Shown: piece by piece, positions 36,268 to 45,872 of the stretch
How the letters are laid out: each line of letters opens with the position of its first letter
Position numbering within the stretch: the first letter of the stretch is position 1
Source of the DNA: Candidatus Mycolicibacterium alkanivorans
GTDB taxonomy: Bacteria > Actinomycetota > Actinomycetes > Mycobacteriales > Mycobacteriaceae
DNA length: 64,000 nt
Direction of reading: 5' to 3'
Assembly: GCF_022760805.1 (NCBI RefSeq)
Contig: NZ_JAIVFL010000001.1
Location: 1,488,001-1,552,000, forward strand
Notes under the pieces: model-generated
What the model was told of the DNA's origin: nothing
Databases searched by the model: none
What the model saw: only the letters and a program-made list of their open reading frames with translations
Translations under genes and position numbers: made by a program

Positions 36268-37730
36268 CTTGAGTTTCGCAGTTTGACGCCTGTGACACCT
36301 GTGATTTCTGGGGCTGTTGTGGCGTTGTCCGGCGTGTCGCCGTGATCCGGTGGCAAGCATGACGAAGCATCGGCGGTTGTGAAAAGTCAACCCCGAGATG
36401 GAGTTCCGCCGATGCTTCCGGGCCTGACCCTACCCACATCGTGGCGTTCGCTGTTGGACCTGTTTCGGCCCGCGTTTCGCCGCGGATCGACGTTCGCGTT
36501 GTTCACGCTGCTGGCTACCGGGCTGGCGGCGCGGACCACCCGGCGCACGGTGGTGGGGATGCTCGCCGGAGCGGGCATGGCTGCGGCGGTGTCGTTCCAC
36601 TCGGCGTGCCGGTTCTTCTCCCACCACGCCTGGGACGTCGACCCGATCGGGCTGGTGCTGGCCCGGCTGATCGTGGATCGGCTGCTGCCCGATGGGGCAC
36701 CGATCACGGTGGTCGTCGACGACACCCTATTCCGCCGCTGGGGGCCCAAGGTGCACGCCGCGTACTGGACCCACGACGGCTCCGCCCAGGACCCCAACGC
36801 GCTGGGCCGCGGCAACCGGTGGGTGATCGTCGGCATCGTCGTCACGCTGCGGTTCTGTACCCGCCCGGTGTGCCTGCCGGTGTTGTTGCGGTTGTGGCGG
36901 GGCAAGGGCACCGCCTCCCCGGTGGCGCTGGCAGGGCAGATGATTTCACTTCTGGCCCAAGCATTTCCGAACCGCCGCTTGCACGCCGTCGGGGACGCCG
37001 CCTACCACGGCAAGGCCCTGCTGGTCGAGCACACCACGATCACCACCCGGCTGCCGGTCAACGCCGCGCTCTACGCGCCCGCCCCGCCGCACACCGGCCG
37101 ACGCGGCCGACCCCGGCTCAAGGGAAACCGGCTCGGCCACCCCGCCGACCTCGCCGCACACGCCGACTGGCGACCGGTCACCCTGACCCGCTACGGCCAC
37201 ACCAACACCGTCGAGATCGCCCTGTGCGACACGATCTGGTACGGCGCGTTCGGCAACACCGCAGGCCGCACCGTCCTGGTCCGCGACCCCGCCGCCGACA
37301 GGGTCCTGGCGATCTTCACCACCGACACCGACAGCGACGCGCAGACCATCGTGGAACGCTACACCCACCGCTGGCCGATAGAGACCGCCATCGCCGCCGG
37401 CAAACAACTACTCGGCATCGGCCAAGCCCGCAACCGACTGCGGCGCGCGGTGGAACGCACCGTGCCGCTTGGCTTCTGCGTCTACAGCCTGGTCATCGTC
37501 TGGTACGCGCTGCACGGATACCACCGAGACGACCTCGCCGCACGCCGCGAGGTCCAGCCCTGGTACCCCCACAAAGACGAGCCCGCCTTCGAAGACATGT
37601 TCGCCAAACTCCGCAAAACCCTGGTCGCATCCCGAATTACGGGCGTTGCCGCAGCTCAGCCCGATCCACACAAATACCGCGACTACGAACTGGCCTGCGC
37701 GGCAGCCGCCGCGTAACTGCGAAACTCAAG
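36268..37730 (+). mobile_element. IS701-like insertion sequence with perfect ends
   Basis: The element is 1463 bp long. Its ends are perfect 16-bp inverted repeats, CTTGAGTTTCGCAGTT at 36268 and its complement ending at 37730. It is flanked by a direct repeat ATAGGA (36262-36267 and 37731-37736), the target-site duplication. It interrupts the IS256-family transposase gene. It carries one transposase gene on the plus strand and looks recent. Confidence 0.88.
36412..37716 (+). CDS. DDE transposase of the IS701-like element
   Basis: The protein (434 residues from ATG 36412; GTG 36379 would add 11) is a DDE-superfamily transposase. The first catalytic Asp lies in ITVVVDDTLFRRWGPKVH, the second probably in LHAVGDAAYHG, and the Glu in HRWPIETAIAAGKQLLG. 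The FRRWGPKVHAAYWTHDGSAQ segment is typical of the IS701 group. The gene is uninterrupted between intact terminal repeats, so the element could be active. The family name is by recognition only; a 6-bp target duplication is longer than the 4 bp I associate with IS701. Confidence 0.82.
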   Translation: MLPGLTLPTSWRSLLDLFRPAFRRGSTFALFTLLATGLAARTTRRTVVGMLAGAGMAAAVSFHSACRFFSHHAWDVDPIGLVLARLIVDRLLPDGAPITVVVDDTLFRRWGPKVHAAYWTHDGSAQDPNALGRGNRWVIVGIVVTLRFCTRPVCLPVLLRLWRGKGTASPVALAGQMISLLAQAFPNRRLHAVGDAAYHGKALLVEHTTITTRLPVNAALYAPAPPHTGRRGRPRLKGNRLGHPADLAAHADWRPVTLTRYGHTNTVEIALCDTIWYGAFGNTAGRTVLVRDPAADRVLAIFTTDTDSDAQTIVERYTHRWPIETAIAAGKQLLGIGQARNRLRRAVERTVPLGFCVYSLVIVWYALHGYHRDDLAARREVQPWYPHKDEPAFEDMFAKLRKTLVASRITGVAAAQPDPHKYRDYELACAAAAA

Positions 37731-38727
37731 ATAGGATTATTCGACCAGATCTTCTGCCAATGCGCCGTCGGGAACGCCGTGAAGGCCAGCACGTCGGCCT
37801 TGGCCTGGGCCATCATGTCGGCCACTTTCGGGAAGCTGCCGGCCAGGGTGTCGGCGACGCGGTCCCATTGGGCGGCGACCTCGTCGGGGTCGGTGTGGGC
37901 GAAGATGGTCTTGAGCGCCGCCGTCACCGCCGGGGCATGCTTCGCTGACACTGCGGTGTGCAGGTTACGCATGAAATGCACCCGGCAGCGCTGCCACGAA
38001 GATCCGGTGAACTGTTGTGCCACAGCAGCTTTCAATCCGGCGTGGGCGTCAGAAATGACCAGATGCACCCCCGAGAGGCCACGCGCTTTCAGCGACGCCA
38101 GAAACTCACGCCAGAACTCATAGGACTCGCTGTCACCCCCACCACCAGCGACTGAGACACCACATGCGCACCCACCCGCACCTTGCAGAAGATCGCGTCG
38201 CAGAACACGTACGGAAACTGCGTGTGAGCCAAGCTACGGGTGCGGAACGCCTCGATCTCGGCGTCCAGGCCCGCGCAGATCCGCGAGACCTCGGATTTGG
38301 AGATCCCGGACTCCACCCCCATCGCCGCGACCAGGTCATCGACACTGCGGGTCGACACCCCGTGCACGTAGGCCTCCATGATCACCGCATGCAACGCGCG
38401 GTCGATGCGGCGGCGCCGCTCCAGCAGCGACGGGAAGAACGACCCCGCCCGCAGCTTGGGGATCTGCACCTCGATATCGCCGGCGGTGGTCGACACCGTC
38501 TTGGGTCGGTGCCCGTTGCGGTGCGTGCCGCGCCCGCCGGTGCGTTGATACCGGCCGGCGCCGATCGCCTCGGTGGCCTCGGCCTCGATCAACGCCTGCA
38601 GCCCGGCCCGGATCAGCTCGGCGAACACCGCGCCGGCATCAGCGGACTTCAGCGCGTCGAGCTGGGCGAGCAAGACAGAATGGTCCTGGGTCATCGCGTA
38701 GATGGTCCTTTCATGAGTCACTTTCAT

Positions 38728-39154
38728 CGGTAACTCACTGACCACTACGCGACGGCCCACCCCAACACCGGCAACGACACGCCCGGGCACACACCCCGGC
38801 CGTCCGCCTCAGTCCCGAAACCCCACCACCCCAGGGGACTTACCCCTGACGGACGCGCGGGTCCTGCGTCATCAGATCCCGGAAGGTCCCCTCCTTGGCA
38901 CGCATCTAACGCAGGGTAGTCGTCGGCGGCATGCAAGCCAGTCGTTCGGCGGCGCGACGTCTCGACCGTCCTATCGGCCTGCCTCGCGGTCCCACGGCCC
39001 TACCAAGGATGCACCTCAACTCTCTCGTTAATCACGGCGCGGCTTCAGCGCGGTTGAAGACCCGCACGCTCGCAGGCGGTGCACTTAACTGAGTCGAGAC
39101 CGCGAAGCGGCGGGTCAGCTCCAGATTGTCGGTGCGCTCGGGCACGATAAGCGC
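38728..39154. other. Region between the IS256 relic and the methyltransferase gene
   Basis: About 430 bp without a recognisable gene. The left part probably still belongs to the IS256-family element (its terminal repeat could not be fixed because the other end is unclear). The right part must hold the promoter of the restriction-modification genes; GATAAG at 39148 just before the ATG is a possible -10-like element. Confidence 0.4.
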
Positions 39155-40801
39155 ATGCTTCCCGGTGACAGCGTTTCGCAGCGGAAGGCACGCGGCGCCT
39201 TCTTTACGCCAATTCCCGTAGCGCGTTTCCTCGTCGACTGGGCCGTTCAGAGCCCGGATGACGCCGTTCTGGAGCCGTCCTGCGGAGAGGCTGTCTTCCT
39301 GCACGAAGTCGGCCGACGAGGTGACCATTCTGGCCCTCTCGTTGGAGTCGAGCTACACAAGAGTTCCGCCGCGGAATCGGAGCGAACCCTGCGCGCTAGC
39401 GGAATCGATGCGACCGTCCATGCGGGTGACTTCTTCGCTCACTCAGAACTTGGCGCGTACGACGCGGTGGTCGGAAACCCTCCCTACGTTCGGTACCAAG
39501 CTTTTTCTGGAGAATCACGTGCACGTGCCCGAGAGGCCGCCCTCCGCGCGGGCGTCGCACTGTCTAACCTCGCATCTTCGTGGGCGGCGTTCGCGGTCCA
39601 CGCTGCGTTGCACCTAAAGAGCGGCGGGCGGTTAGGGCTCGTTCTACCGGCCGAACTTCTGACGGTCAACTATGCAGCCGGAGTTCGGCAGTACTTGATG
39701 GACCATTTCCGCTCGGTGGGTCTTGTGCTTTTCCATGAGCGGGTGTTCCCGGGCGTGTTAGAGGAGGTCGTTCTCCTTCTCGCCGAGAGTTATATCCCAG
39801 ACAGTCACTTTGGGGATCCGCGCCATATGCATCTGTGGCAAGTACGAGATGCTGAAGGTCTGGCGCAACTTTCAGCCTCGCGACGATGGACGCCGCCGAG
39901 CAAGGGGGCAAAATGGTCGGCTGGACTGATGTCTGCAGCCGGCACGCGTGCATTCGACGCCGTTGTGGGTAGCGACGGGTTCACCCAGTTGGAGACCTGG
40001 GGTGACACAACCCTCGGGATGGTCACCGGCAGCAACCAGTTCTTCACTTTGTCCCCAGCCAAAACACAGGCGCTTGGCTTAGAAGCCACTGATCTGATCT
40101 CCCTGTCGCCTCCAGGCTCGCGTCACTTGCGAGGTCTGGGGTTGACGGAGAAGGCGTTGTGCGAGCTGGGCGCGAGCGGCCAATCGACCAATCTCTTCAG
40201 GCCGACCGATGAACCATCAGCGGCGGCTTGGAGCTATATCCAGTCGGGCGAGGATCTAGACGTCCACCAAGCCTACAAATGTCGAGTTCGCAGTCCATGG
40301 TGGCGCGTCCCGTATCTTCGCCCAGCCGACCTCTTCTTGACATACATGAATGCTGATACGCCGCGACTGACAAACAATGGAGCTCGCGCTCACCATTTGA
40401 ACTCCGTCCACGGCGTATACCTTCGCGACGGCCTGAAGGCAGACGGCATGAGCCTCCTGCCGATCGCATCGCTTAATTCGATTACCTTGCTGGGCGCTGA
40501 GACTGTGGGCCGAGCTTACGGGGGAGGCATGTTAAAGATCGAGCCCCGAGAAGCCGATCACCTTCCAGTGCCGTCGCCAACTTTGGTCCGCCGATGCGCA
40601 GACGATCTGCGCCGTATTCGGACTGCCGTTGCAGCTCAGCTTCGCGCGGGGCGCCTACTCGACGCAGTTGCGTTAGTCGATGAGGTGCTGCTTACTGGAT
40701 CGATGGGCTTAAACGGGAAGTGTCTTCGGGCCATACGACAAGACCGTGCGGACCTCGCTGGCCGTCGCGTTGCGCGGGGAAAGACCAACGGTGGCAAATA
40801 A
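39155..40801 (+). CDS. Gamma-class adenine-N6 DNA methyltransferase
   Basis: This 548-residue enzyme has the order of a type II gamma-class (TaqI-like) m6A methyltransferase: a leader KARGAFFTPIPVARFLVDWA, the AdoMet loop VLEPSCGEAVFLHEV near residue 39, the acidic DATVHAGDFF and the catalytic motif VVGNPPYVRYQAF near 105. The large C-terminal half is a target-recognition domain (ending near LPVPSPTLVRRCADDLRRIR). It protects host DNA against the nuclease encoded next, with which it overlaps by 11 nt. The sequence does not tell the recognition site. G+C content is lower than in the core genes around it. Confidence 0.9.
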   Translation: MLPGDSVSQRKARGAFFTPIPVARFLVDWAVQSPDDAVLEPSCGEAVFLHEVGRRGDHSGPLVGVELHKSSAAESERTLRASGIDATVHAGDFFAHSELGAYDAVVGNPPYVRYQAFSGESRARAREAALRAGVALSNLASSWAAFAVHAALHLKSGGRLGLVLPAELLTVNYAAGVRQYLMDHFRSVGLVLFHERVFPGVLEEVVLLLAESYIPDSHFGDPRHMHLWQVRDAEGLAQLSASRRWTPPSKGAKWSAGLMSAAGTRAFDAVVGSDGFTQLETWGDTTLGMVTGSNQFFTLSPAKTQALGLEATDLISLSPPGSRHLRGLGLTEKALCELGASGQSTNLFRPTDEPSAAAWSYIQSGEDLDVHQAYKCRVRSPWWRVPYLRPADLFLTYMNADTPRLTNNGARAHHLNSVHGVYLRDGLKADGMSLLPIASLNSITLLGAETVGRAYGGGMLKIEPREADHLPVPSPTLVRRCADDLRRIRTAVAAQLRAGRLLDAVALVDEVLLTGSMGLNGKCLRAIRQDRADLAGRRVARGKTNGGK

Positions 40802-41801
40802 AGCCAACGCAAAGGCACAAGCGTGGCCGCTGTTCGACGCGATTGTGCACCAATCTCCGCTGAAGAACGTAAACCCGTGGACGCCGGACAATACATTCGC
40901 CCCTGACTACGAAACGTTGCGCCAGTTGCTTGCGGTGCCACTTCACCTCGGTGCCGAGACCCGTTCAGGCGTTCCAGCGCTCGCCATTGACGTATGGATC
41001 GCGTACGAACTGCGACGCGCGGGCCTCGACCCAGACGCCGTTTGGCCACGAGCGGAGGCACCCCGAGTCATAGATCGCGACGTGCTCAACTTCGTTCGAG
41101 CCGTCCCAAAGACGTTGGGGCGCGATAAGTTGTTGTCGCGATTACGGAAGGGCGGGGGCACAGGCGGAGTAGGGACTGCCTCGGCCAACATCGCTGGCAA
41201 GAACTACTTCAAACAAGTCGACGTCATCATGTCTTCGTGGCAGACCGGGCCGGAACTGCTCATCTCGACAAAACGCATGGATTCGTCATTTGGCAAGAAT
41301 GCTGCAAATCGTGTTGAGGAATCGTACGGCGACGCAAAGAATCTCGCGTTGCGCCATCCTTTGGCTGCGCTCGGGTTCGCCTACTCCTTACGCTCGACCG
41401 CGTACACGGAAGAACGACGACAGTTCGATTGGATTGTCGACCTACTCATAAAGCTCGGGCGAGAAGATGACGCGTACGACGCCTGCGCTCTCATCGTCCC
41501 CGAATGGGTAGGTGAGGCACCTCCCGACACCGCATCGGGGGCCGACGATGTCATCATCGAACCCGATGACGTTGACGTCGAGGACGTCGACGAGGAGTCG
41601 ACCGCGAACCTCGCCAACCAGATTGCGTCTCTGCCAAATGTTGCCCTGCGACACGATCTCGTGCCCGACGAACTCAGCCCGGCGCGCTTTTTCGCCGTGC
41701 TGTTGACCATTGTTCTGGCGAACTCGAGCGTCACTCAGCACGAGCAGGCGCGCATGCGGCGCAGCGAAGCTGCCAGCCAGGGCCCGGCGGCAGATGGGTA
41801 A
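40791..41801 (+). CDS. Probable restriction endonuclease partner
   Basis: 336 residues from GTG 40791, which overlaps the methyltransferase end and is preceded by a purine-rich site; an upstream start at 40746 would lie deep in the methyltransferase gene. The nuclease-like centre is KNYFKQVDVIMSSW followed by ELLISTKRMDSSFGKN, which fits a PD-(D/E)xK core in which Ser-Thr-Lys stands where Glu-x-Lys is usual. An acidic stretch (IEPDDVDVEDVDEES) lies near residue 255. Function is inferred from the overlap with a type II methyltransferase and from this motif; the family is not one I can name. Confidence 0.65.
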   Translation: MANKANAKAQAWPLFDAIVHQSPLKNVNPWTPDNTFAPDYETLRQLLAVPLHLGAETRSGVPALAIDVWIAYELRRAGLDPDAVWPRAEAPRVIDRDVLNFVRAVPKTLGRDKLLSRLRKGGGTGGVGTASANIAGKNYFKQVDVIMSSWQTGPELLISTKRMDSSFGKNAANRVEESYGDAKNLALRHPLAALGFAYSLRSTAYTEERRQFDWIVDLLIKLGREDDAYDACALIVPEWVGEAPPDTASGADDVIIEPDDVDVEDVDEESTANLANQIASLPNVALRHDLVPDELSPARFFAVLLTIVLANSSVTQHEQARMRRSEAASQGPAADG

Positions 41802-41951
41802 TCGGTGAATCGGCCCGACTCGTGGGCTCGCGCGCCGCTAGCCCGGCTGAGCACACTTCAGACCTGACTTCCGCAGATGGTGGGCACACGGGTCGCCGAA
41901 TTTGTGCGTTGACCAGCGCAGATGTGAATTGAGCTGATTTGGGTCGTGTTA

Positions 41952-43440
41952 CTACACGACCCCGGAGATGCGGGCGGGTTCGTCAGTCGGCGGCGGCGAT
42001 GCTGGGTGTGAAGTTGAGGTATTTGGGGGTTCGGGCAGCTCGAGCGCGGCCAGGATGGTCTGCTGGTTGTCGGTGAGGGCCGAGCGTTGCGCGACGCGGC
42101 CGTCGGCGGTGGCGAAGGTGACCAGGTGCATGCGGTCGAGTTCCTGGCGCAGGTTGCGCCAGGTGTGGCCGGTGCGGGTTTCCGCGACTCGGATGAGAAT
42201 CAGTGCCAGCCAACACAATTGGACGTGGGCGCGGATGCGGTGTTCGCGGTGGTGGTAGACCGGGCGCAGCCCGAGGCTGGTTTTGGCGTCGCGCCAGCCA
42301 CGTTCGACGGCGAGTAGCTGCTTGTAGGCGGCGGCCAGATCCTCGGCGGTCAGGGTGAGATCGGAGGTGCGCAGCAGCCACTTGCCGTCGTGGTGGGCTT
42401 CACGCGCGGCGGCGGCGCGGTCGATGCGCAGCAGCCCGGTCGTGGTGCGCCGCACCAGCCTGCGCAGCCCGGGCTTGCCCTTGAGGGAGTCGACGAACTC
42501 GTCACGGCGGCGTTTGGGCCAGGCGTCGGAGCCGGCGATCAGGCCCTCGAGGTGCTCGATAAGCCGTTGGCGCACCGCGGCGTCGCGGGCGGCGGCATCG
42601 GGGTTGTGGCACACCACGAACCGTTCGGTGCGCGCCCCCTCGGCGGTGCCGCCGCCGGGTGCCACCCGGACCTCTTTGACCCGCAGGTTGTCGGCCACGT
42701 CGTGGTAGCGGCCGGGGCGGGCCAGCGCGGCGGCGGCCTCGGCGTTGGTGTGGCGCAGCTTCTCGGCGTGGATGTAGTGCCCGCCGCCGCGGGTGAGGTA
42801 GGCGCGGTTGGCGGCCGAGGCGAAGCCGGCATCGGCGACCCACACCAGCCGGTGCAGGTTTCACGATCCCGGGTCGTCTTTGACCGTGCGGATGATCTTC
42901 TGGTCGCTCTCGCTGCCGGGAAAGGTCCAGCAGCGCACCGGGATTCCGTCGCGAGTGACCGCCATCGCGATCACCACCTAGGGCAGGTCGTCGCGGTGGT
43001 CCTTGGACTTGCCGAACCGACGCTGAACCTCGGTGATCTTGATCGTGCGGGTGATCCGCCGGCCACGGCCGGTGGCCGTCTCCGTGTGGGCGGGCATGTC
43101 CTTCCACGGCAGCTTCTTGAGTTTCTGGTGCAGGGTGGGCATGTTCGCCTCCACCGTGAACACGTAGTCGCCGCCTGCGCCGGTGATGGTTGTGGCGGTG
43201 TCGGTCTGGGTGTGTGTCGCATCGAGGGTGACTACCGCGCCGTCGAGATCGAGGTGTCCCAACAGTGTTCGGACAGCGGGTATTTCGTTGCTCTTCGCAT
43301 CGACGGCCACCTGTCCCAGGACGACTCCGGCGCCGTGGTCGAATGCGGCGACCAGGTGCGGCGCCTTACCGTCGGGGCGGGTGCGCGCACCTCGAACGGT
43401 CTTTCCGTCCAAGGCGGACCGGACGCTGGGCGCATGGATG
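41952..43440 (-). pseudogene. Fused ISAs1/IS1634 transposase relic with two stop codons
   Basis: One continuous reading frame joins two unrelated transposases. The upstream part (about 43440-43025) is ISAs1-like: LDGKTVRGARTRPDGKAPHL, VAVDAKSNEIPAVRTLL, then TGAGGDYVFTVEANMPTLHQ. From about 43022 it continues as IS1634-like (RRFGKSKDHRDDLP, AVTRDGIPVRCWTFPG, LLRTSDLTLTAEDLAAAYKQ). In-frame stops occur at 42978 (TAG where Gln is expected) and 42861 (TGA where Trp is expected). The N-terminal ends of both proteins are missing. No function is possible. Confidence 0.78.
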
Positions 43441-43710
43441 TGGACGCGTACCTTCACCATCGGCCGGCGGCGGGTGATCGACCTCGGGTTCGGGTGGCTG
43501 GCTTCGCAACCTGCATCCAAACCCGTTGGTCACACCCGCCACAGCCGCCACGCCGGTCACACGGTGATGAATCCCGAGGTCAAGGGCCGCGCACCGACCT
43601 TTCCGGGACCCTGGGTACGGGCCGCTGCAGGACGGCAGTTGCGCCCGCGAATCTCGCTCACCCCGGCGCGCCAGGGCCGGGATTGAGGCAGCAGGAGCGA
43701 TGATACAAAC

Positions 43711-44484
43711 GTGACTACTGATGCCAATGTGACTAGCGAGGATGTGCTGGCGGGGCAACCCGCCGCACCCACGACGGCGGAACCGGTGACGCCCGAGCCG
43801 ACGGCGGAACCCCACACCACCGCCACCGCGACGCCGCCGCGGTCGTTGTCGGTGCCGAAGTCCCCGGTCACCCGCCAGCAAGTCGACCAGTTGGGCCGCA
43901 CCGTTGTGAAGGCGCTGACCGCCATCGGCAGAGCCGTTGCCGTCGTCGCTCGATTCGGCGCGGGAGTCGTCAGACGGATCTGGCGCGTGGTCGAGGCCGT
44001 CCCCCCGGCTGTGCAGGGGTCAGGTGTCGCGGCCGTCGGCATGCTCCTAGGTGTCATCGGGGCGATCGCCCTGCACAACACCCTCGGCTTGATATGCACC
44101 GTGGTGATCATCCCGGTCTGCGCGAGCATCCTCGGTGCTCTCGGACACCGCTGGTACAGCGGCCTCGGCGCCTCGGTGCAGCCGCGCGCGATTGCGCACC
44201 CGGCCGCGTCCGCCGCCTCGGATCTGCAACGGTCGGTCGAGTACGTGGACAAGAAGCTCGCGCTGGCCCTGACTACGTTCGGCACCGACCGCCACCAGCA
44301 GGCGGTGGTGGCCCTCTTCCAGGCGAAGACGGCCGTCGAACTTACGTTGGGAACCGAGCAGGACACCGAGAGTTACGTCGACGTGCCATTGCGTGCCGAT
44401 GACTACGGTCTGCGCCCGCGGATTCGAGCCGGCTCCGACACGACATCGGCCTTGCGAGAAAGCAATTCGCTGGCGGCATCGTGA
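43711..44484 (+). CDS. Hypothetical membrane protein
   Basis: This 257-residue protein starts with a Thr/Pro/Ala-rich soluble segment (1-50), then an amphipathic Arg-rich part (60-95), two adjacent hydrophobic helices (about 105-150, SGVAAVGMLLGVIGAIAL and LGLICTVVIIPVCASILGAL) and a helical C-terminal domain. I recognise no named family. Composition and codon use look mycobacterial rather than phage-like. Its end overlaps the next ORF by about 90 nt, suggesting an associated pair. GTG at 43711 is the first plausible start. Confidence 0.6.
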   Translation: MTTDANVTSEDVLAGQPAAPTTAEPVTPEPTAEPHTTATATPPRSLSVPKSPVTRQQVDQLGRTVVKALTAIGRAVAVVARFGAGVVRRIWRVVEAVPPAVQGSGVAAVGMLLGVIGAIALHNTLGLICTVVIIPVCASILGALGHRWYSGLGASVQPRAIAHPAASAASDLQRSVEYVDKKLALALTTFGTDRHQQAVVALFQAKTAVELTLGTEQDTESYVDVPLRADDYGLRPRIRAGSDTTSALRESNSLAAS

Positions 44485-45046
44485 CGGGAGGGACCGTAGG
44501 GGGCAGGTTGCGCTGATCGAGGATGACCACGCACTGGTCATCAACCGCGGCAGCGAGGCCGGGGTGGTGGTAGGCATGGTTTTCGCGGTGAAAGCCAGCA
44601 CGGGTCCAGTGATCACCGATCCGGAATCCGGACGGGACCTGGGTCGACTGAGCCGGGAGAAGCTACGGGTCCGGGTGTTCGACACGCAACCGCTGTTCGC
44701 CCGCGCGCACACCTTTGTCATCACCGACGACTTCTACGGTCTGCTCCAGATTCCATTCCTTGCAGGCTCACTCGAGGATGTCGTGAGCGTCGACATCGGT
44801 GACGCAATCGAACTGGTCCGTCGGGGACCAACCACGCGTCAGGCGATCGGGCAGTCATACGCGGCGTCGGACACTCCGTCGGCGCCAACCGCAGCGAGGC
44901 GCCGTCGGGTTCACCCTGCGCGACGGCGCCTTGTACGCGCGGTTCTGGAGGTCTCGATGCGGGAGTTTGGGATTCGCGGCCTAGACGCGGGCGCACTGAC
45001 CGACGTGCGACTGCTCGGACTCGACGAACCCTCACATGGTCGGTGA
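44393..45046 (+). CDS. Hypothetical protein overlapping the membrane protein gene
   Basis: 217 residues from GTG 44393 (ATG 44399 is also possible). The first 35 codons lie over the end of the upstream gene and look like shadow sequence. The recognisable part starts near residue 38: VALIEDDHALVINRGSEAGV followed by GMVFAVKA, a short beta module seen in envelope-associated bacterial proteins. A basic stretch (AARRRRVHPARRRLVRAV) lies near 180. The true start may be downstream with an unusual codon. Function unknown. Confidence 0.5.
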   Translation: MPMTTVCARGFEPAPTRHRPCEKAIRWRHRDGRDRRGQVALIEDDHALVINRGSEAGVVVGMVFAVKASTGPVITDPESGRDLGRLSREKLRVRVFDTQPLFARAHTFVITDDFYGLLQIPFLAGSLEDVVSVDIGDAIELVRRGPTTRQAIGQSYAASDTPSAPTAARRRRVHPARRRLVRAVLEVSMREFGIRGLDAGALTDVRLLGLDEPSHGR

Positions 45047-45119
45047 CCGACAGCCGACCGCGAGCGACGCTTCCCGACCGCCTGTCCATCTCGCCGGCCT
45101 ACGTGCCGAGGCTGGTCAC

Positions 45120-45819
45120 CTAGCCCTGCCCGACGATGTTGTCGAAGCCGGACTTGTCGATGCTCGGCGAACCGGAGTGGTAGGTGATCTTGTTGTCGAT
45201 GCCGGACGCGTTGATGGTGTCGGCGGAATCGACCGTCACTTGATTGTCCATGCCGGACACCTCCAGACGTGAGCAGTGCCCTGTGATCACGACCGTGTTT
45301 CTCACGCCGCTGATGCTCACCACGTTGCCGTTGCAGGCGATGGACCTGTTCCCGCCGACCCCGGAGACGCTCACACGCTCACCCGGTGCGGGCTGCTCGA
45401 CGGTCGCGGCCGAGGTCGACGGTGCCTCCGGAGCCGCGCTGGCCGACGGTGTGGACGCCCGGCCGGTGGACGGGGTGAACGGACCACCGCCGCCGGAGAC
45501 ACCCGACGTGGTCGGCGTGGTGGTGGTCGACCGGGTGGAGAACACGGTGCTGGCCATGATCGCGCCGCCGCCGATGACCAGCCCAACCACCAACAGTCCC
45601 AGCACAATCCAGCCCACGCGCATACCGGGGAGGGCGACGGGGAGGGCCGGGCGGTGGTATCGGCGGGCCGTAGTAGCCCTGCGGCGGCGTGGCCGGGGGA
45701 GCCCACCCACCTGGCGGCGGCGGAAGCGGGGTGGTTCCCAGTTCCGTCGACCGGGCCACCTCGGTCGGGGGGCGCTCGAGTTCCTGGATCCGCTTCTCGG
45801 GGTCGTCCTCAGGATTCAT
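45120..45819 (-). pseudogene. DUF3060 protein gene with an internal frameshift
   Basis: The N-terminal part (from ATG 45819) reads NPEDDPEKRIQELERPPTEV with a Pro-rich cytoplasmic stretch. The membrane helix (MRVGWIVLGLLVVGLVIGGG) and the secreted DUF3060 beta-helix domain (RSIACNGNVVSISGVRNTVV to DKSGFDNIVGQG) are in another frame. The two frames join near 45640 in a GC-rich Pro-coding run. The family organisation is one anchored protein, so a 1-2 base indel has split it, or the assembly has an error. The DUF3060 role is unknown. Confidence 0.7.
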
Positions 45820-45872
45820 GGGGTTCACTATCTCGCGTCGGCGACCGCCGCGCCCGGGGTATCACCAACTGC

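Larger units (their letters stand above)
36039..38694 (-). pseudogene. IS256-family (mutator-type) transposase, broken
   Basis: The N-terminal part (38694 down to about 38115) reads SVLLAQLDALKSADAGAV, then RYQRTGGRGTHRNGHRPKTV and VMEAYVHGVSTR-like segments typical of IS256. About 18 codons and the frame are lost near 38110. The middle (down to about 37740) continues with LVISDAHAGLKAAVAQQF up to WQKIWSNNP. The insertion at 36268-37730 splits the next motif, and the C-terminal part (SPIERLNKEIKRRADVV to the stop at 36039) lies beyond it. The deletion means it was dead or dying independently of the insertion. Confidence 0.82.

Noticed and set aside
36441..38123. 560-codon plus-strand ORF spanning the IS and its flank
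   Set aside because: Runs across the IS boundary at 37730 in a different frame from the DDE transposase; Arg/His-rich shadow sequence.
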